A stretch of 64,000 nucleotides of DNA from Candidatus Eiseniibacteriota bacterium (GCA_016712505.1 JADJQY010000042.1:62001-126000); one strand, 5' to 3'. Counted from the stretch's first letter, positions 44,034 through 52,890 are shown. Notes: generated from the letters alone by a model not told the origin. Program-made: numbers and translations.

Positions 44034-45351
44034 GCCGCGCCCGTGGGTCGAGCCGCTCGCCCGGCTCGAGGCCTTGACCCAGCAATGCGTCCACTGCGGA
44101 CTCTGTCTCCCGACCTGTCCCACCTACGCGCTGCTCGGGACGGAGATGGACTCACCGCGGGGCCGGATCTACCTCATCCGCGCCCTCCGCGAGGGGAGAA
44201 TCGACCCGACCGAAGTCACCTTGAACCATCTCGACCGGTGCCTCGACTGCCGCGCCTGCGAGAGCGCTTGCCCGAGTGGAGTTCGCTACGGTGCGATCCT
44301 CGAGGGGGCGCGCGCCGCACTCGAGCCAACCCGAAGCCGTCCGGCGGTCACCCGCGCCCTTCGTCACTTCGCATTCCGGAGCCTGCTTTCCGAGCGACGC
44401 TGGTTGCGCGCGGCGGGCGCACTCCTTCGTCTGGGCCACGCCTTCGGGATTCGACGCCTCGCCGCTTTCCTCCCCGCCGCGCTCCGGCGCGCCGCGCTCG
44501 TCGCGCCGATCCCGCGCGGCGATGCCTTCCTCGACCAGGCCCCGGCGCTCTTTCCCGCGGTTGGCGCGGTACGCGGGAGGGTCGGTCTGTTCGTCGGCTG
44601 TGCCATGGACCAGGTCCACGGCGACGTCCACCGCGCCACCGTCTCGCTCCTGACGCGCGCCGGCTTCGAGGTCGCCGTCCCGCGCGATCAAACCTGCTGT
44701 GGCGCCCTCCAGGCACACAATGGAGAGCGCGGCGCCGCTCGCGAACTGGTCGCGCGAAATCTAGCCAGCTTCGAAGGTCTCGAAGCGGTCGTGGTCAACT
44801 CCGCCGGATGCGGGGCACAGCTGGCCGAACTCGAATCGCTCTTCCCCGCGCATCACGGGTCCGGACGCGAGATCGCGCGTGCCCACGCCTTCTCCGCACG
44901 GTGCCTCGACCTCTCCACCTTCCTCCATCACCGGGTCAAGTTCGCCCTCTCCCCGGGGGTGCCGGCGGCCAGCGGCGCACCGGGCCTGATTTCCGCGGTG
45001 TACGACGCTCCTTGCCACCTCCTCCATGCCCAGAAGGAAGCGAACGCACCGCTCGCGCTGCTGCGCCGCGTCCCGGGAATCGAACTCCGACCGCTCACCG
45101 AGCCCGACTGGTGCTGTGGCGCGGCCGGCATCTACAACCTGACCCAACCGATTCTCGCCGACCGCCTGCTCGACCGGAAGCTGGACCACATCGAGGCCAG
45201 CGGAGCGCACCTGGTGATCACGGCGAACCCCGGCTGCATGATTCAGCTCGAGGCGGGGCTTGCGAGGCGCGGAGCTTCGGTCCAGGTTCTCCACCTGGCG
45301 GAGCTGCTCGACCGATTCGGGCTGTCGGCGGAGCCGGGGAGCCAACGGTGA
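44023..45351 (+). CDS. glcF: Glycolate oxidase iron-sulfur subunit GlcF
   Basis: A 442-residue protein with two 4Fe-4S motifs near the N-terminus (CVHCGLCLPTCP and CLDCRACESACPSG) and two CCG domains that in relatives bind a further cluster or redox partner (FVGCAMDQ ... CCGALQAHNGE; YDAPCHLLHAQ ... CCGAAGIYNL). It passes electrons from the flavin subunits to the quinone pool. Together with GlcD and GlcE it forms the complete three-subunit enzyme. Confidence 0.92.
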   Translation: MATEPRPWVEPLARLEALTQQCVHCGLCLPTCPTYALLGTEMDSPRGRIYLIRALREGRIDPTEVTLNHLDRCLDCRACESACPSGVRYGAILEGARAALEPTRSRPAVTRALRHFAFRSLLSERRWLRAAGALLRLGHAFGIRRLAAFLPAALRRAALVAPIPRGDAFLDQAPALFPAVGAVRGRVGLFVGCAMDQVHGDVHRATVSLLTRAGFEVAVPRDQTCCGALQAHNGERGAARELVARNLASFEGLEAVVVNSAGCGAQLAELESLFPAHHGSGREIARAHAFSARCLDLSTFLHHRVKFALSPGVPAASGAPGLISAVYDAPCHLLHAQKEANAPLALLRRVPGIELRPLTEPDWCCGAAGIYNLTQPILADRLLDRKLDHIEASGAHLVITANPGCMIQLEAGLARRGASVQVLHLAELLDRFGLSAEPGSQR

Positions 45352-45432
45352 TCGAGTGATCCGAAGCTGCCGATACTCTGAACACCACGGAGCGGTCCCG
45401 GCCGCGGGACCGCTGTACCGACGGAGGGCTCC

Positions 45433-46020
45433 ATGAACTTCGATCAGCTCGCCGAGAGCTGCCGCTCTCGGATCGTCCCCGGACCTCGCATCGCCGTGCT
45501 CGGCAGCACCGCCTTCTACGGGGCACTCAGCGAATCGATCTGCCAGATCCTGGCCGCCGATCTCGCCGGCACCCCCGAGATCGTCCTGTTGACCGGGGGG
45601 GTCAGCGGCGTCGGTCAGACCTTCGGCCACGCCTTCTTCGAGGCGCGCCGGTCTCAACAACTCCCCCCGAATGTCTACCATCTTCTCCCGGCCGAGATGG
45701 CGCCGGTCGAGTACGGGGTCACCCTCCCGGCCGGAGACTCACTCTCCGATCGCCGCGAGGTCCTCGGCCGTGTTGCCAATCTCTACATCATCATCGAGGG
45801 GGGGCCCGGGACGGTGCACGAGTCGGCCACCGCCCTCGACCACGGTCTTCCGGTCGTCCCGATCGCCGCGACCGGGGGCCATGCCCTCGAGCTCTACGCC
45901 ACCACCGACCGCCCCCCCGCGGCCAAGCCCGACGACTGGAGCGCGCTCGCGATGGATCACCTTCCCCCCGCGTCGATTTCCGCCGCTGCGGCTCGCGTGG
46001 TTCGCGCGCTGCTTCGCTAG
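45433..46020 (+). CDS. SLOG/LOG-like Rossmann-fold protein
   Basis: A 195-residue protein preceded by GGAGGG. It has an N-terminal strand PRIAVLGSTAFYGALSESI, a glycine loop VLLTGGVSGVG and, near residue 120, the motif YIIIEGGPGTVHE, comparable to the GGxGTxxE motif of LOG cytokinin phosphoribohydrolases and other SLOG nucleotide-binding proteins. The usual PGGxGT is GGPGT here, so the activity is uncertain. It lies between the glycolate operon and the GCS2 ligase gene and is followed by the latter's promoter. Confidence 0.7.
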   Translation: MNFDQLAESCRSRIVPGPRIAVLGSTAFYGALSESICQILAADLAGTPEIVLLTGGVSGVGQTFGHAFFEARRSQQLPPNVYHLLPAEMAPVEYGVTLPAGDSLSDRREVLGRVANLYIIIEGGPGTVHESATALDHGLPVVPIAATGGHALELYATTDRPPAAKPDDWSALAMDHLPPASISAAAARVVRALLR

Positions 46021-46059
46021 CTCCAGGGCGCGCAAAGCCCGCGCCGCCAGCCTGGGCGA

Positions 46060-46088
46060 TTGACCACGGATGGGGCGGGTCGTACCAT
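46060..46088 (+). promoter_or_regulatory. Predicted promoter with near-leaderless start
   Basis: TTGACC (46060-46065), 17 bases, TACCAT (46083-46088). The expected start, 46095 or so, is two to three bases before the ATG at 46098, and no ribosome site precedes the ATG. Confidence 0.6.
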
Positions 46089-46097
46089 TCGCGGGCT

Positions 46098-48011
46098 ATG
46101 AAACCCAATCAAGTCGACAACGAATTCGAAGGAGAGCGCCGGCGCGAGTTCATGCGGGCGCTGCTCGACGACGTGCAGGCCCTCGAGACCATGCTCGAGA
46201 ACGGCATGATCGAGGAGGGTGTGCGGCGCATCGGGGCCGAGCAGGAGATGTTCCTCGTCGACCACACCTGGAGACCCGCCCCCGGCGCCCTCAAGATGCT
46301 CGATCAGATCAAGGATCCGCACTTCACGACCGAGCTGGGGATGTTCAACCTCGAGATGAACACCGATCCGGTCCTCTTCGAGCCGGACTGCCTGATGCGC
46401 CTGGAGAACCAGATCAACGAACTGCTGATCAAGGCGCGGGAGGCAGCGGGCGAGATCGGCTATCAGATCGTCCTCACCGGCATCCTCCCCACCATCCGGA
46501 AGACCGACCTCGGGATCGAGAACATGACCCCGAAGCCGCGCTATCTCGCGATCAACCGGGCGCTGAAGGAACTGCGCGGCGGGGACTACGAGTTCTACAT
46601 CAAGGGGCTCGACGAACTGCTGCTCAAGCACGACTCGGTGATGCTCGAGGCGTGCAATACCAGCTTCCAGCTGCATTTTCAGGTTGGGGCCAAGGAGTTC
46701 CCGAACCTGTACAACGTGGCCCAGGTGGCGGCCGGCCCCTGCCTCGCCGCGGCGGTGAACTCTCCCCTGCTCTTCGGACGCCGGCTTTGGGCCGAGACGC
46801 GCATCGCGCTCTTCCAGCAATCGGTCGACACGCGTTCTTCCTCGCATCACATCCGCGATGCCAGCCCGCGGGTCACCTTCGGAAACCACTGGGTGAAGAA
46901 CTCGGTCCTCGAGATCTATCGCGAGGATATCGTCCGCTTCCGCACCCTGATCGGCACCGACCTCGAGGAACACCCGCAGGAGCTCCTCGCTCAGGGGAAG
47001 ATCCCTGAGCTGAAGGTGCTCCGTCTGCACAACGGGACGGTCTACCGCTGGAACCGCGCCTGCTACGGCATCACCGACGGCAAACCGCATCTCCGGATCG
47101 AGAACCGGGTCATGCCGTCCGGTCCCAGCATTCTCGACGAGATGGCCAACGCCGCCTTCTGGTACGGCCTGATCATCACCCTCTCGCACGACTTCCCCGA
47201 CATCACGAAGCACATCGAATTCGATCACGCCAAGGGGAACTTCGTCGCGGCCGCGCGTCACGGTCTGACCGCTCACTTCACCTGGCTGGAAGGGAAGGAG
47301 TCGCTGGCCGATCGGCTGATCCTCGACGAACTGCTCCCGATGGCCGAAGCGGGTCTGTTCCGGCGAGGCATCCGGCGCGACGACATCCAGCGTTACCTGG
47401 GCGTGATCGACAAGCGCGTACGCACCGGTATGACCGGATCGAAGTGGATGATGAAGTCGCTCGAATCGCTCCGCGGCACCGGGACCATGGGCGAGCGGCT
47501 CAATGCCATCACCGCGGCGACGGTTCAGCGTCAGATGGGAGGACAGCCCGTGGCGGAATGGGAGCCGGTACAGCTCACGGAAGCCGGCGGTTGGAAGCAC
47601 AACTACTTCAAGGTCGAGCAGTACATGACGACCGACATCTTCTCGGTGCACGAGGATGATCCCGTGGATCTCGTGGCGAACCTCATGGAGTGGGAAAAGA
47701 TCCGCTATGTCCCGGTGGAGGACGCAGATCAGAAGCTGGTCGGGCTGATTTCCTACCGCTCCGTCCTGCGTCTGCTCGCGCGGGGCAAGATGAAGGCGAG
47801 CACCCACAGCGTCTCCGCCGCCGACCTGATGAAACGGGAATTGATCACCGTCGCGCCCGAGACCGCCACCCTGGAGGCGATCCGACTCATGCGCCGGAAC
47901 AAGATCGGCTGTCTCCCGGTGGTCCACGAGGGCCGGTTGGTCGGGATCGTGACCGAGCACGACTTCATGGACATCGCGGCCGAGCTGCTCGAGCGCAAGC
48001 TCGGCGAGTAG
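46098..48011 (+). CDS. GCS2-type carboxylate-amine ligase fused to two CBS domains
   Basis: A 637-residue protein. Residues about 30-475 match the glutamate-cysteine ligase 2 / YbdK fold (RRIGAEQEMFLVD metal glutamates, ELGMFNLEMNTDP, LEACNTSFQLHFQV, HHIRDASPRVTFG, RIENRVMPSGPS). Residues about 505-637 form a CBS pair (VEQYMTTDIFSVHEDDPVDLV, RLVGIVTEHDFMD). Family enzymes join a carboxylate, usually the gamma-carboxyl of glutamate, to an amine such as cysteine; the CBS pair suggests control by an adenine nucleotide or SAM. The aspartoacylase-like gene follows after 16 bases. Confidence 0.88.
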   Translation: MKPNQVDNEFEGERRREFMRALLDDVQALETMLENGMIEEGVRRIGAEQEMFLVDHTWRPAPGALKMLDQIKDPHFTTELGMFNLEMNTDPVLFEPDCLMRLENQINELLIKAREAAGEIGYQIVLTGILPTIRKTDLGIENMTPKPRYLAINRALKELRGGDYEFYIKGLDELLLKHDSVMLEACNTSFQLHFQVGAKEFPNLYNVAQVAAGPCLAAAVNSPLLFGRRLWAETRIALFQQSVDTRSSSHHIRDASPRVTFGNHWVKNSVLEIYREDIVRFRTLIGTDLEEHPQELLAQGKIPELKVLRLHNGTVYRWNRACYGITDGKPHLRIENRVMPSGPSILDEMANAAFWYGLIITLSHDFPDITKHIEFDHAKGNFVAAARHGLTAHFTWLEGKESLADRLILDELLPMAEAGLFRRGIRRDDIQRYLGVIDKRVRTGMTGSKWMMKSLESLRGTGTMGERLNAITAATVQRQMGGQPVAEWEPVQLTEAGGWKHNYFKVEQYMTTDIFSVHEDDPVDLVANLMEWEKIRYVPVEDADQKLVGLISYRSVLRLLARGKMKASTHSVSAADLMKRELITVAPETATLEAIRLMRRNKIGCLPVVHEGRLVGIVTEHDFMDIAAELLERKLGE

Positions 48012-48027
48012 CCCCGTCGCCTCGTCG

Positions 48028-49002
48028 ATGTCCGGAGTGCGTTTCAGCGACCATCGCGCGGCGTCCGCTCAGGCGGGCGCCGCAGTCGCGTTCGATCGGC
48101 TGATCGGCCGGGCAGGATCCCCCGAACAGGGGGACACCTTGATCGTGGTCGCTGGAATCCACGGCAACGAACCGGCCGGGGTGATCGCCGCCCAGCGAGT
48201 CTATTCCGTGCTCGCCTCTCGCGATCTCGATCTGAAGGGCGAACTGGTTCTGCTCGCCGGAAACACGCGCGCCCTCGCTCAGCGGCAACGGTTCCTCGAG
48301 CGCGACCTGAATCGGGGCTGGACCACGGCCCGCCTCGACCGCCTTCGTCATCAACCGATCGATCCCGAACTCCACCCCGAGGACAGCGAGCAACTCGAGC
48401 TACTCGAACAGATCGAGCCGGTGCTCGCCCGGGCGCGGGGCAAGGTCTACTTTCTCGACCTTCACACCACTTCCTCGGACGGCTACCCCTTCGGAATGAT
48501 CCTGGACGGCGCGCCGCAGCGGCTCTTCGCCTACCACTTTCCGGTGCCCATCCTGCTCGGCATCCTCGACCAGATCGACAGCGTGCTCCTGCGCTACATG
48601 CACGCGCGCGGTTGCGTCTCGGTGGGGATCGAGGGGGGGCAGAACGAGACCCCGCATTCCATCGATCACCATGTCGCGATTCTGTGGCTCGGTCTGACCG
48701 CCGCCGGCCTGCTCCCGCTCCACCAGGTGCCCGACACCGGACTCCACCGCGCGCTCCTGACTCGCGCCACCTACGGTTGTCCTCGCATCCTCCAGGTGGT
48801 ACATCGCCACGCCATCCGTCCCGAGGACGAGTTCAAGATGCTCCCCGGCTTCGCCAACATCCAACGGGTGAAACGCGGCGAACTCCTGGGCCACGATCGT
48901 TACGGGGAGATCCGGGCCCGCGAGGACGGGGTCATCTGCCTTCCGCTCTATCAGGCTCAGGGGGACGACGGCTTCTTCTTCGGCCGCGAGCTCCAACCCT
49001 AG
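48028..49002 (+). CDS. Succinylglutamate desuccinylase/aspartoacylase-family zinc hydrolase
   Basis: A 324-residue protein with zinc ligands in VVAGIHGNEPAG (His and Glu), the substrate motif DLNRGW and the third ligand region FLDLHTTSSDGYP, followed by a catalytic Glu in SVGIEGGQNE. These are the M14-like amidohydrolase landmarks of AstE/AspA. It cleaves an N-acyl amino acid or related amide; the substrate is unknown. Placed directly after an amide-forming GCS2 ligase on the same strand, the pair may make and break the same bond. Confidence 0.85.
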   Translation: MSGVRFSDHRAASAQAGAAVAFDRLIGRAGSPEQGDTLIVVAGIHGNEPAGVIAAQRVYSVLASRDLDLKGELVLLAGNTRALAQRQRFLERDLNRGWTTARLDRLRHQPIDPELHPEDSEQLELLEQIEPVLARARGKVYFLDLHTTSSDGYPFGMILDGAPQRLFAYHFPVPILLGILDQIDSVLLRYMHARGCVSVGIEGGQNETPHSIDHHVAILWLGLTAAGLLPLHQVPDTGLHRALLTRATYGCPRILQVVHRHAIRPEDEFKMLPGFANIQRVKRGELLGHDRYGEIRAREDGVICLPLYQAQGDDGFFFGRELQP

Positions 49003-49034
49003 CCAGTCCGCGGGGGGGCCTGCGGGATCGCCTG

Positions 49035-49385
49035 CTAGCTCAGCGCCTCCGTCTCCGTCTCCGAATGCGGCACCAGCGCCCACAGGCCAACCAGCTCCAG
49101 AAGCTGCCGGGACCGTTCGGTCGCCTCGACCAAACAGAGCTTCCCGCCGTCGCGCTGGGCCGCGGTGAAGGCGGCGGCGATGATCCCGACCCCGGCGCTG
49201 GTCATCCGCTCGATCCCGGCCAGATTCAGGATGACCAAGGGCACCTTGTGATGGAGCGCGCCGCGGATCTCGTCCAGCAGGGCGAACGCCTCACGCGTGT
49301 CGGTGAGCACTCCGGAGATCCGAAAGACGGTCGCGTGCGGCGACGCATGCTCGATCTTCTCCACTTCGATTTTCCACACCGACAT
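49035..49385 (-). CDS. STAS-domain protein (anti-sigma factor antagonist-like)
   Basis: A 116-residue single STAS domain: TVFRISGVLTDTREAFAL, strand VILNLAGIERM followed by the switch TSAGVGIIAAAF with the regulatory Ser, then KLCLVEATERSRQLLELVG. No adjacent kinase or sigma factor. It is divergent from the first DUF6754 operon. The longer frame extending to 50255 is antisense to the DUF6754 gene and rejected. Confidence 0.8.
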   Translation of the reverse strand: MSVWKIEVEKIEHASPHATVFRISGVLTDTREAFALLDEIRGALHHKVPLVILNLAGIERMTSAGVGIIAAAFTAAQRDGGKLCLVEATERSRQLLELVGLWALVPHSETETEALS

Positions 49386-49545
49386 CGTCTTGGCCCCCTG
49401 CTGATCACTGACCGACCACCGCGTCTCGGGGTGTCCGATTCCGACCCCCGTCCCTGCCCGCCCCAGAACCTGAGCCGACGGCTCGATCTTGGCAGACCAC
49501 CGGTCGCAGTTCCAGCCCGGAGAGCAGGCCCATTGCGGATGTCGC

Positions 49546-49574
49546 TTGGTCCCGCCGCTGATCGATGCTAGCGT
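49546..49574 (+). promoter_or_regulatory. Predicted promoter with leaderless GTG start, DUF6754 operon copy 1
   Basis: TTGGTC (49546-49551), 17 bases, TAGCGT (49569-49574) preceded by TGC. Six bases separate the -10 from the GTG at 49581, so transcription would begin at that codon. Confidence 0.6.
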
Positions 49575-49580
49575 TTCCGC

Positions 49581-50375
49581 GTGGACTCGTCGCCCGATCT
49601 CCGCTGGTTCAACCTGGACCGACTCAACCTGCTGATCGGTCTGTTCCTGTTTCTGAGCTTTCTCGCCATCAATCGCGTCCGCGCCCGGAATCTGGACAGC
49701 ATCTACATCCGGCCGCTCCCCGGCCTCAAGGCGCTCGACGAGGCGATCGGGCGCGCGACCGAGATGGGGCGCCCCATCCTCTATGTCCCCGGGATCGGCG
49801 ACATGAGCGAGGTCGGGACCTTGGCCGCGATCACCATCTCCGGCCCGGTCGCACGCCGCACCGCGGAGCTGGGCTGCGAGCTCCGGGTCCCCTGTTACGA
49901 CCCGGTCGTGGCCGCCCTGATCGACGGCGTGGCCCGCCAAGCCTACTCCGAGGCCAATCGCAGCGACTCCTACATCGCCGGCTCCGTCTACTACGTCAGC
50001 GCGACTCAGTTCGCCTATGTCGCGTCGGTCACCGGGACGATGCTCCGGGACCGCCCGGCGGCGAACATCTATATGGGCGCGTTCTACGCCGAGTCGCTCT
50101 TCCTCGCCGAGACCGGGAACCAGACCGGCGCGGTGCAGATCGCCGGTTGCGACCAGGTCACGCAGCTCCCTTTCTTCGTCTGCTCCTGCGACTACACCCT
50201 GCTCGGTGAGGAATTGTACGCCGCCAGCGCCTATCTCGGCCGCGAGCCCGACCAACTGGCCACCATCGCGGCCCAGGACTGGGCCAAGGCACTCGCCGTC
50301 GTGGTCGTGCTCCTCGGCATTCTCTTCGCTCTCCTCGGTCGTCCCGAGCTCGGGAAATGGCTTCAGACTTCATGA
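49581..50375 (+). CDS. DUF6754 membrane protein (operon copy 1, gene A)
   Basis: A 264-residue protein. N-terminal membrane helix (LNLLIGLFLFLSFLAI), a soluble DUF6754 domain with ALDEAIGRATEMGRPILYVPGI, TLAAITISGPVARRTAEL, YYVSATQFAYVA, GAFYAESLFLAETGNQTGA and CDYTLLGEELYAASAYLGR, then a C-terminal membrane helix (ALAVVVVLLGILFALLG). The function of the family is unknown. It is about 50 % identical by eye to the domain encoded at 57150-57830. First gene of a four-gene operon. Confidence 0.85.
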   Translation: MDSSPDLRWFNLDRLNLLIGLFLFLSFLAINRVRARNLDSIYIRPLPGLKALDEAIGRATEMGRPILYVPGIGDMSEVGTLAAITISGPVARRTAELGCELRVPCYDPVVAALIDGVARQAYSEANRSDSYIAGSVYYVSATQFAYVASVTGTMLRDRPAANIYMGAFYAESLFLAETGNQTGAVQIAGCDQVTQLPFFVCSCDYTLLGEELYAASAYLGREPDQLATIAAQDWAKALAVVVVLLGILFALLGRPELGKWLQTS

Positions 50376-50438
50376 GCCGGCGGCAGCCAGGTCGCTCGGG
50401 TTTGCCGCGCTCCTCCGACCGCGGGCCGGAGGGTTGGC

Positions 50439-51056
50439 ATGCGTAACGGACCGCTCTTCGTCACCTTCCTCACCGGCGCGACCCTGATCGCGATCTTCTT
50501 CATCCCGCACCACCGGGCGCAGGAGACCCAATCGGTCATCCTGGAGTGGGCCGACGTCGTTTACACCTTTGCCCTCATCCTCGGCTCGTTCTCGCTCTGG
50601 ATCGCCAACCAGACCAAGGTTGCCCGGCGCGGTGAAGGGTGGGGCTACAGCCTGGTGACGCTGGTCTCCCTCACCTTGGTCACGGTTCTCGGCGTGGTCC
50701 AGGGAGTGTCAGCCGGGACGGCGGTCGGATGGATCTACAACGCGATCAACGCTCCGCTCGCCTCCACCATGTTCTCGCTTCTCGCCTTCTTCATCGCGTC
50801 GGCCGCCTTTCGCGCCTTCCGGGCGCGGAACGTCGAAGCCTCGCTCCTCCTCGTCACCGCCATCGTGATGATGATCGGGCGGGTTTCGATCGGTGAGTTT
50901 CTCTGGGAGGGCTTTCCCCCGCTGACCGAGTGGCTGCTCGACGTTCCCAACCTCGCGGCCAAGCGCGCGGTCGCGATCGGAGTCGGCCTCGGAGCCATTT
51001 CGACCGCACTCAAGATCATCGTCGGAATCGACCGTTCCTACCTGGGGAGGTCGTGA
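50439..51056 (+). CDS. Polytopic membrane protein (operon copy 1, gene B)
   Basis: A 205-residue protein with about six membrane segments (LFVTFLTGATLIAIFFI, VVYTFALILGSFSLWI, LVTLVSLTLVTVLGVV, STMFSLLAFFIASAAF, LLLVTAIVMMIG, VAIGVGLGAISTALKII). The conserved motif MFSLLAFFIASAAFRAFRAR is shared with the gene at 57926 (MFSLLGFFVASASYRAFRAR). No family name is known to me. It ends RSYLGRS, matching RSHLSGE of the paralog. Confidence 0.8.
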   Translation: MRNGPLFVTFLTGATLIAIFFIPHHRAQETQSVILEWADVVYTFALILGSFSLWIANQTKVARRGEGWGYSLVTLVSLTLVTVLGVVQGVSAGTAVGWIYNAINAPLASTMFSLLAFFIASAAFRAFRARNVEASLLLVTAIVMMIGRVSIGEFLWEGFPPLTEWLLDVPNLAAKRAVAIGVGLGAISTALKIIVGIDRSYLGRS

Positions 51057-51058
51057 CC

Positions 51059-51913
51059 ATGGCAGGGGTGAACGGGTCGTTCTGGCAGCGGCTGCTGGGC
51101 ATCGACCGCCGCTGGATCTTCGTTCTGATCGGACTCGGCACGATCATCCCGCTGCTCCGGCCGATCAATCTGCCGGTCGCCGCCTCGCCCCGCGTCCGCG
51201 CCGCCTATGCGGCGATCGAGGCGGTGCCTGAGGGCTCGATCATCCTGATGTCGCTCGACTACGAGCCGGACATCATGGCGGAGCTCCAACCAATGAGCAT
51301 TGCCGTGCTTCGCCACTGCTTCCGCCGGAATCTCAAGCCGGTGATCCTCACCCTCTACCCCGCCGGCCCCGGGCTGATCGAGCGCGCGCTCGAGGTGGCG
51401 GGCGCGGCCGAGGGCAAGCAGCGGAACACCGACTACGTCTTCCTCGGCTACAAATCGGGCAATCAGGCGGCGATTCTCGGCCTCGGGGACAACATTCGCG
51501 GGCTCTTTCCGCGCGACTTCTGGGGCACCAGCACCGACTCGCTGGCCATCATGCAGAAGGTGAACGCCTTCGCCGACTCCCCGCTCCTGATCAACCTCTC
51601 CGGCTCGGCCATCGCCGATTACTACATCCGGATCGCTTCCAGCCGGTACCACGTCCCGATGGTGCTCGGCTCCACCGCCGTCATGGCCACCGACTACTAC
51701 CCCTACCTCTCCTCCGGTCAGATTCAGGGTCTGATCGGCGGGATGAAGGGGGCCGCCGAGTACGAGCGCCTGGTTGGCATCACCGGCGACGCCCGGCGTG
51801 GCATGGACGCGCAGAGCCTGGTTCACGTCATCATCGTCATCCTGGTCATCCTCGGAAACGTGGCCGCGTTCGCCACCGGCGCGCTCCGTCGCCGAACCGG
51901 AGGGAACAGCTGA
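51059..51913 (+). CDS. Membrane-anchored soluble-domain protein (operon copy 1, gene C)
   Basis: A 284-residue protein with an N-terminal membrane helix (WIFVLIGLGTIIPLL) and a C-terminal one (VIIVILVILGNVAAFA), holding between them a Rossmann-like soluble region: GSIILMSLDYEPDIMAE, TDYVFLGYKSGNQAAI, LLINLSGSAIADYYI, IGGMKGAAEYERL. Start is the ATG at 51059 with GGGAGG upstream; GTG at 51053 overlapping the previous stop is an alternative. The soluble part probably faces outside the cytoplasm. Paralog at 58626. Confidence 0.8.
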   Translation: MAGVNGSFWQRLLGIDRRWIFVLIGLGTIIPLLRPINLPVAASPRVRAAYAAIEAVPEGSIILMSLDYEPDIMAELQPMSIAVLRHCFRRNLKPVILTLYPAGPGLIERALEVAGAAEGKQRNTDYVFLGYKSGNQAAILGLGDNIRGLFPRDFWGTSTDSLAIMQKVNAFADSPLLINLSGSAIADYYIRIASSRYHVPMVLGSTAVMATDYYPYLSSGQIQGLIGGMKGAAEYERLVGITGDARRGMDAQSLVHVIIVILVILGNVAAFATGALRRRTGGNS

Positions 51914-52527
51914 TGCAGATTCTGGAGATCTGGGTCGCGTCGCTCCTGACCCTCTGCGTCTTCACGTTCCTCTACCGCGACAATCCGCTCTACCGTTTTG
52001 CCGAGCATCTCTTCGTCGGGGTCTCCGCCGGCTATCTGCTCGCCGTGCAGTATCAGAACGTGCTCCGCCCGAACGTGATCGAGAAGGTCGCGGGTGGAAA
52101 CCTCATGCCGCTGATCCCTGCCGCGCTCGGTCTGATGATCCTCGGCCGGCTGGCCAAGCGCACCCACGGACTCTCGCAGTGGGCGCTCGCGTTCTACGTC
52201 GGCATCTACTCCGGAATTGCCGTGCCGTCCTATCTCCAGGCGCAGATCTTCGCCCAGCTCGCCGACGCGGTGAAGCCGTTCGGCGCCGGCTGGGCCGCGA
52301 TCAACTCGGCTCTCGTGCTGATCGGCTTCCTCGCGGTCATCGCCTACTTCTACTTCACCGCCCCCCAGAATCGGGTGCACAAGGCTGCCGCTCGCGTCGG
52401 CATCTGGTTCCTCATGGTCGCCTTCGGCGCCTCGTTCGGCTACACCGTGATGGCCCGCGTGTCCCTCCTGATCGCCCGGGTCCAGTTCCTCCTCCGCGAC
52501 TGGATGCACATCCTGCCACCGGCCTGA
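51913..52527 (+). CDS. Polytopic membrane protein (operon copy 1, gene D)
   Basis: A 204-residue protein whose ATG shares one base with the previous TGA (TGATG). Five or six membrane segments with the conserved entry FLYRDNPLYRFAEHLFVGVSAGY and exit GIWFLMVAFGASFGYTVMAR, both repeated almost unchanged in the paralog at 59522. No known family. Last gene of copy 1. Confidence 0.8.
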   Translation: MQILEIWVASLLTLCVFTFLYRDNPLYRFAEHLFVGVSAGYLLAVQYQNVLRPNVIEKVAGGNLMPLIPAALGLMILGRLAKRTHGLSQWALAFYVGIYSGIAVPSYLQAQIFAQLADAVKPFGAGWAAINSALVLIGFLAVIAYFYFTAPQNRVHKAAARVGIWFLMVAFGASFGYTVMARVSLLIARVQFLLRDWMHILPPA

Positions 52528-52554
52528 TCGCGGGGCGCGGTCCACTCTGCGGAC

Positions 52555-52890
52555 CTACGCCAGCTCCCTGATGGGGCGGGAGAGGAATTCCTCGACCGAC
52601 ATGCCTCCGGGACCTACCAGGAGGGTTCGGCTCGGACGATGGGCATCGACGAATGCGGCGATGCCGGAGAGGCGCTCTGCAGTTCTGCTGCTCTTCACTT
52701 CGATGGCAATGGTGGCGGAGCCGATCTTGACGACGAAGAGGACCTGTCTGACCAGAGTCGTCTTCCCGACCTGGCGGGCGCCGACCACCACCTGGATGAA
52801 CCGTCGCCGCTCTCCAAGTCGGACGAATAGCTTTCCCCCATAACCTCTCTCAGATGAAGGCATTGCGTGATTGCTCAACATGCTGAGCAT
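52555..52890 (-). pseudogene. Internally deleted AAA_14/DUF4143 ATPase gene
   Basis: The 111-residue product begins like the AAA_14 family (RRFIQVVVGARQVGKTTLVRQV, Walker A GARQVGKT) and then jumps directly to its C-terminal end (ATIAIEVKSSRTAERLSG, HRPSRTLLVGPGGMSVEEFLSRP), which normally lies about 300 residues later. About three quarters of the usual length of about 400 residues, including Walker B and the DUF4143 nuclease-like region, is missing without breaking the frame. It is therefore a remnant, or a small derived protein. Several ATGs (52890, 52881) lie within the upstream palindromes; a start near 52863 is also possible. Confidence 0.7.
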
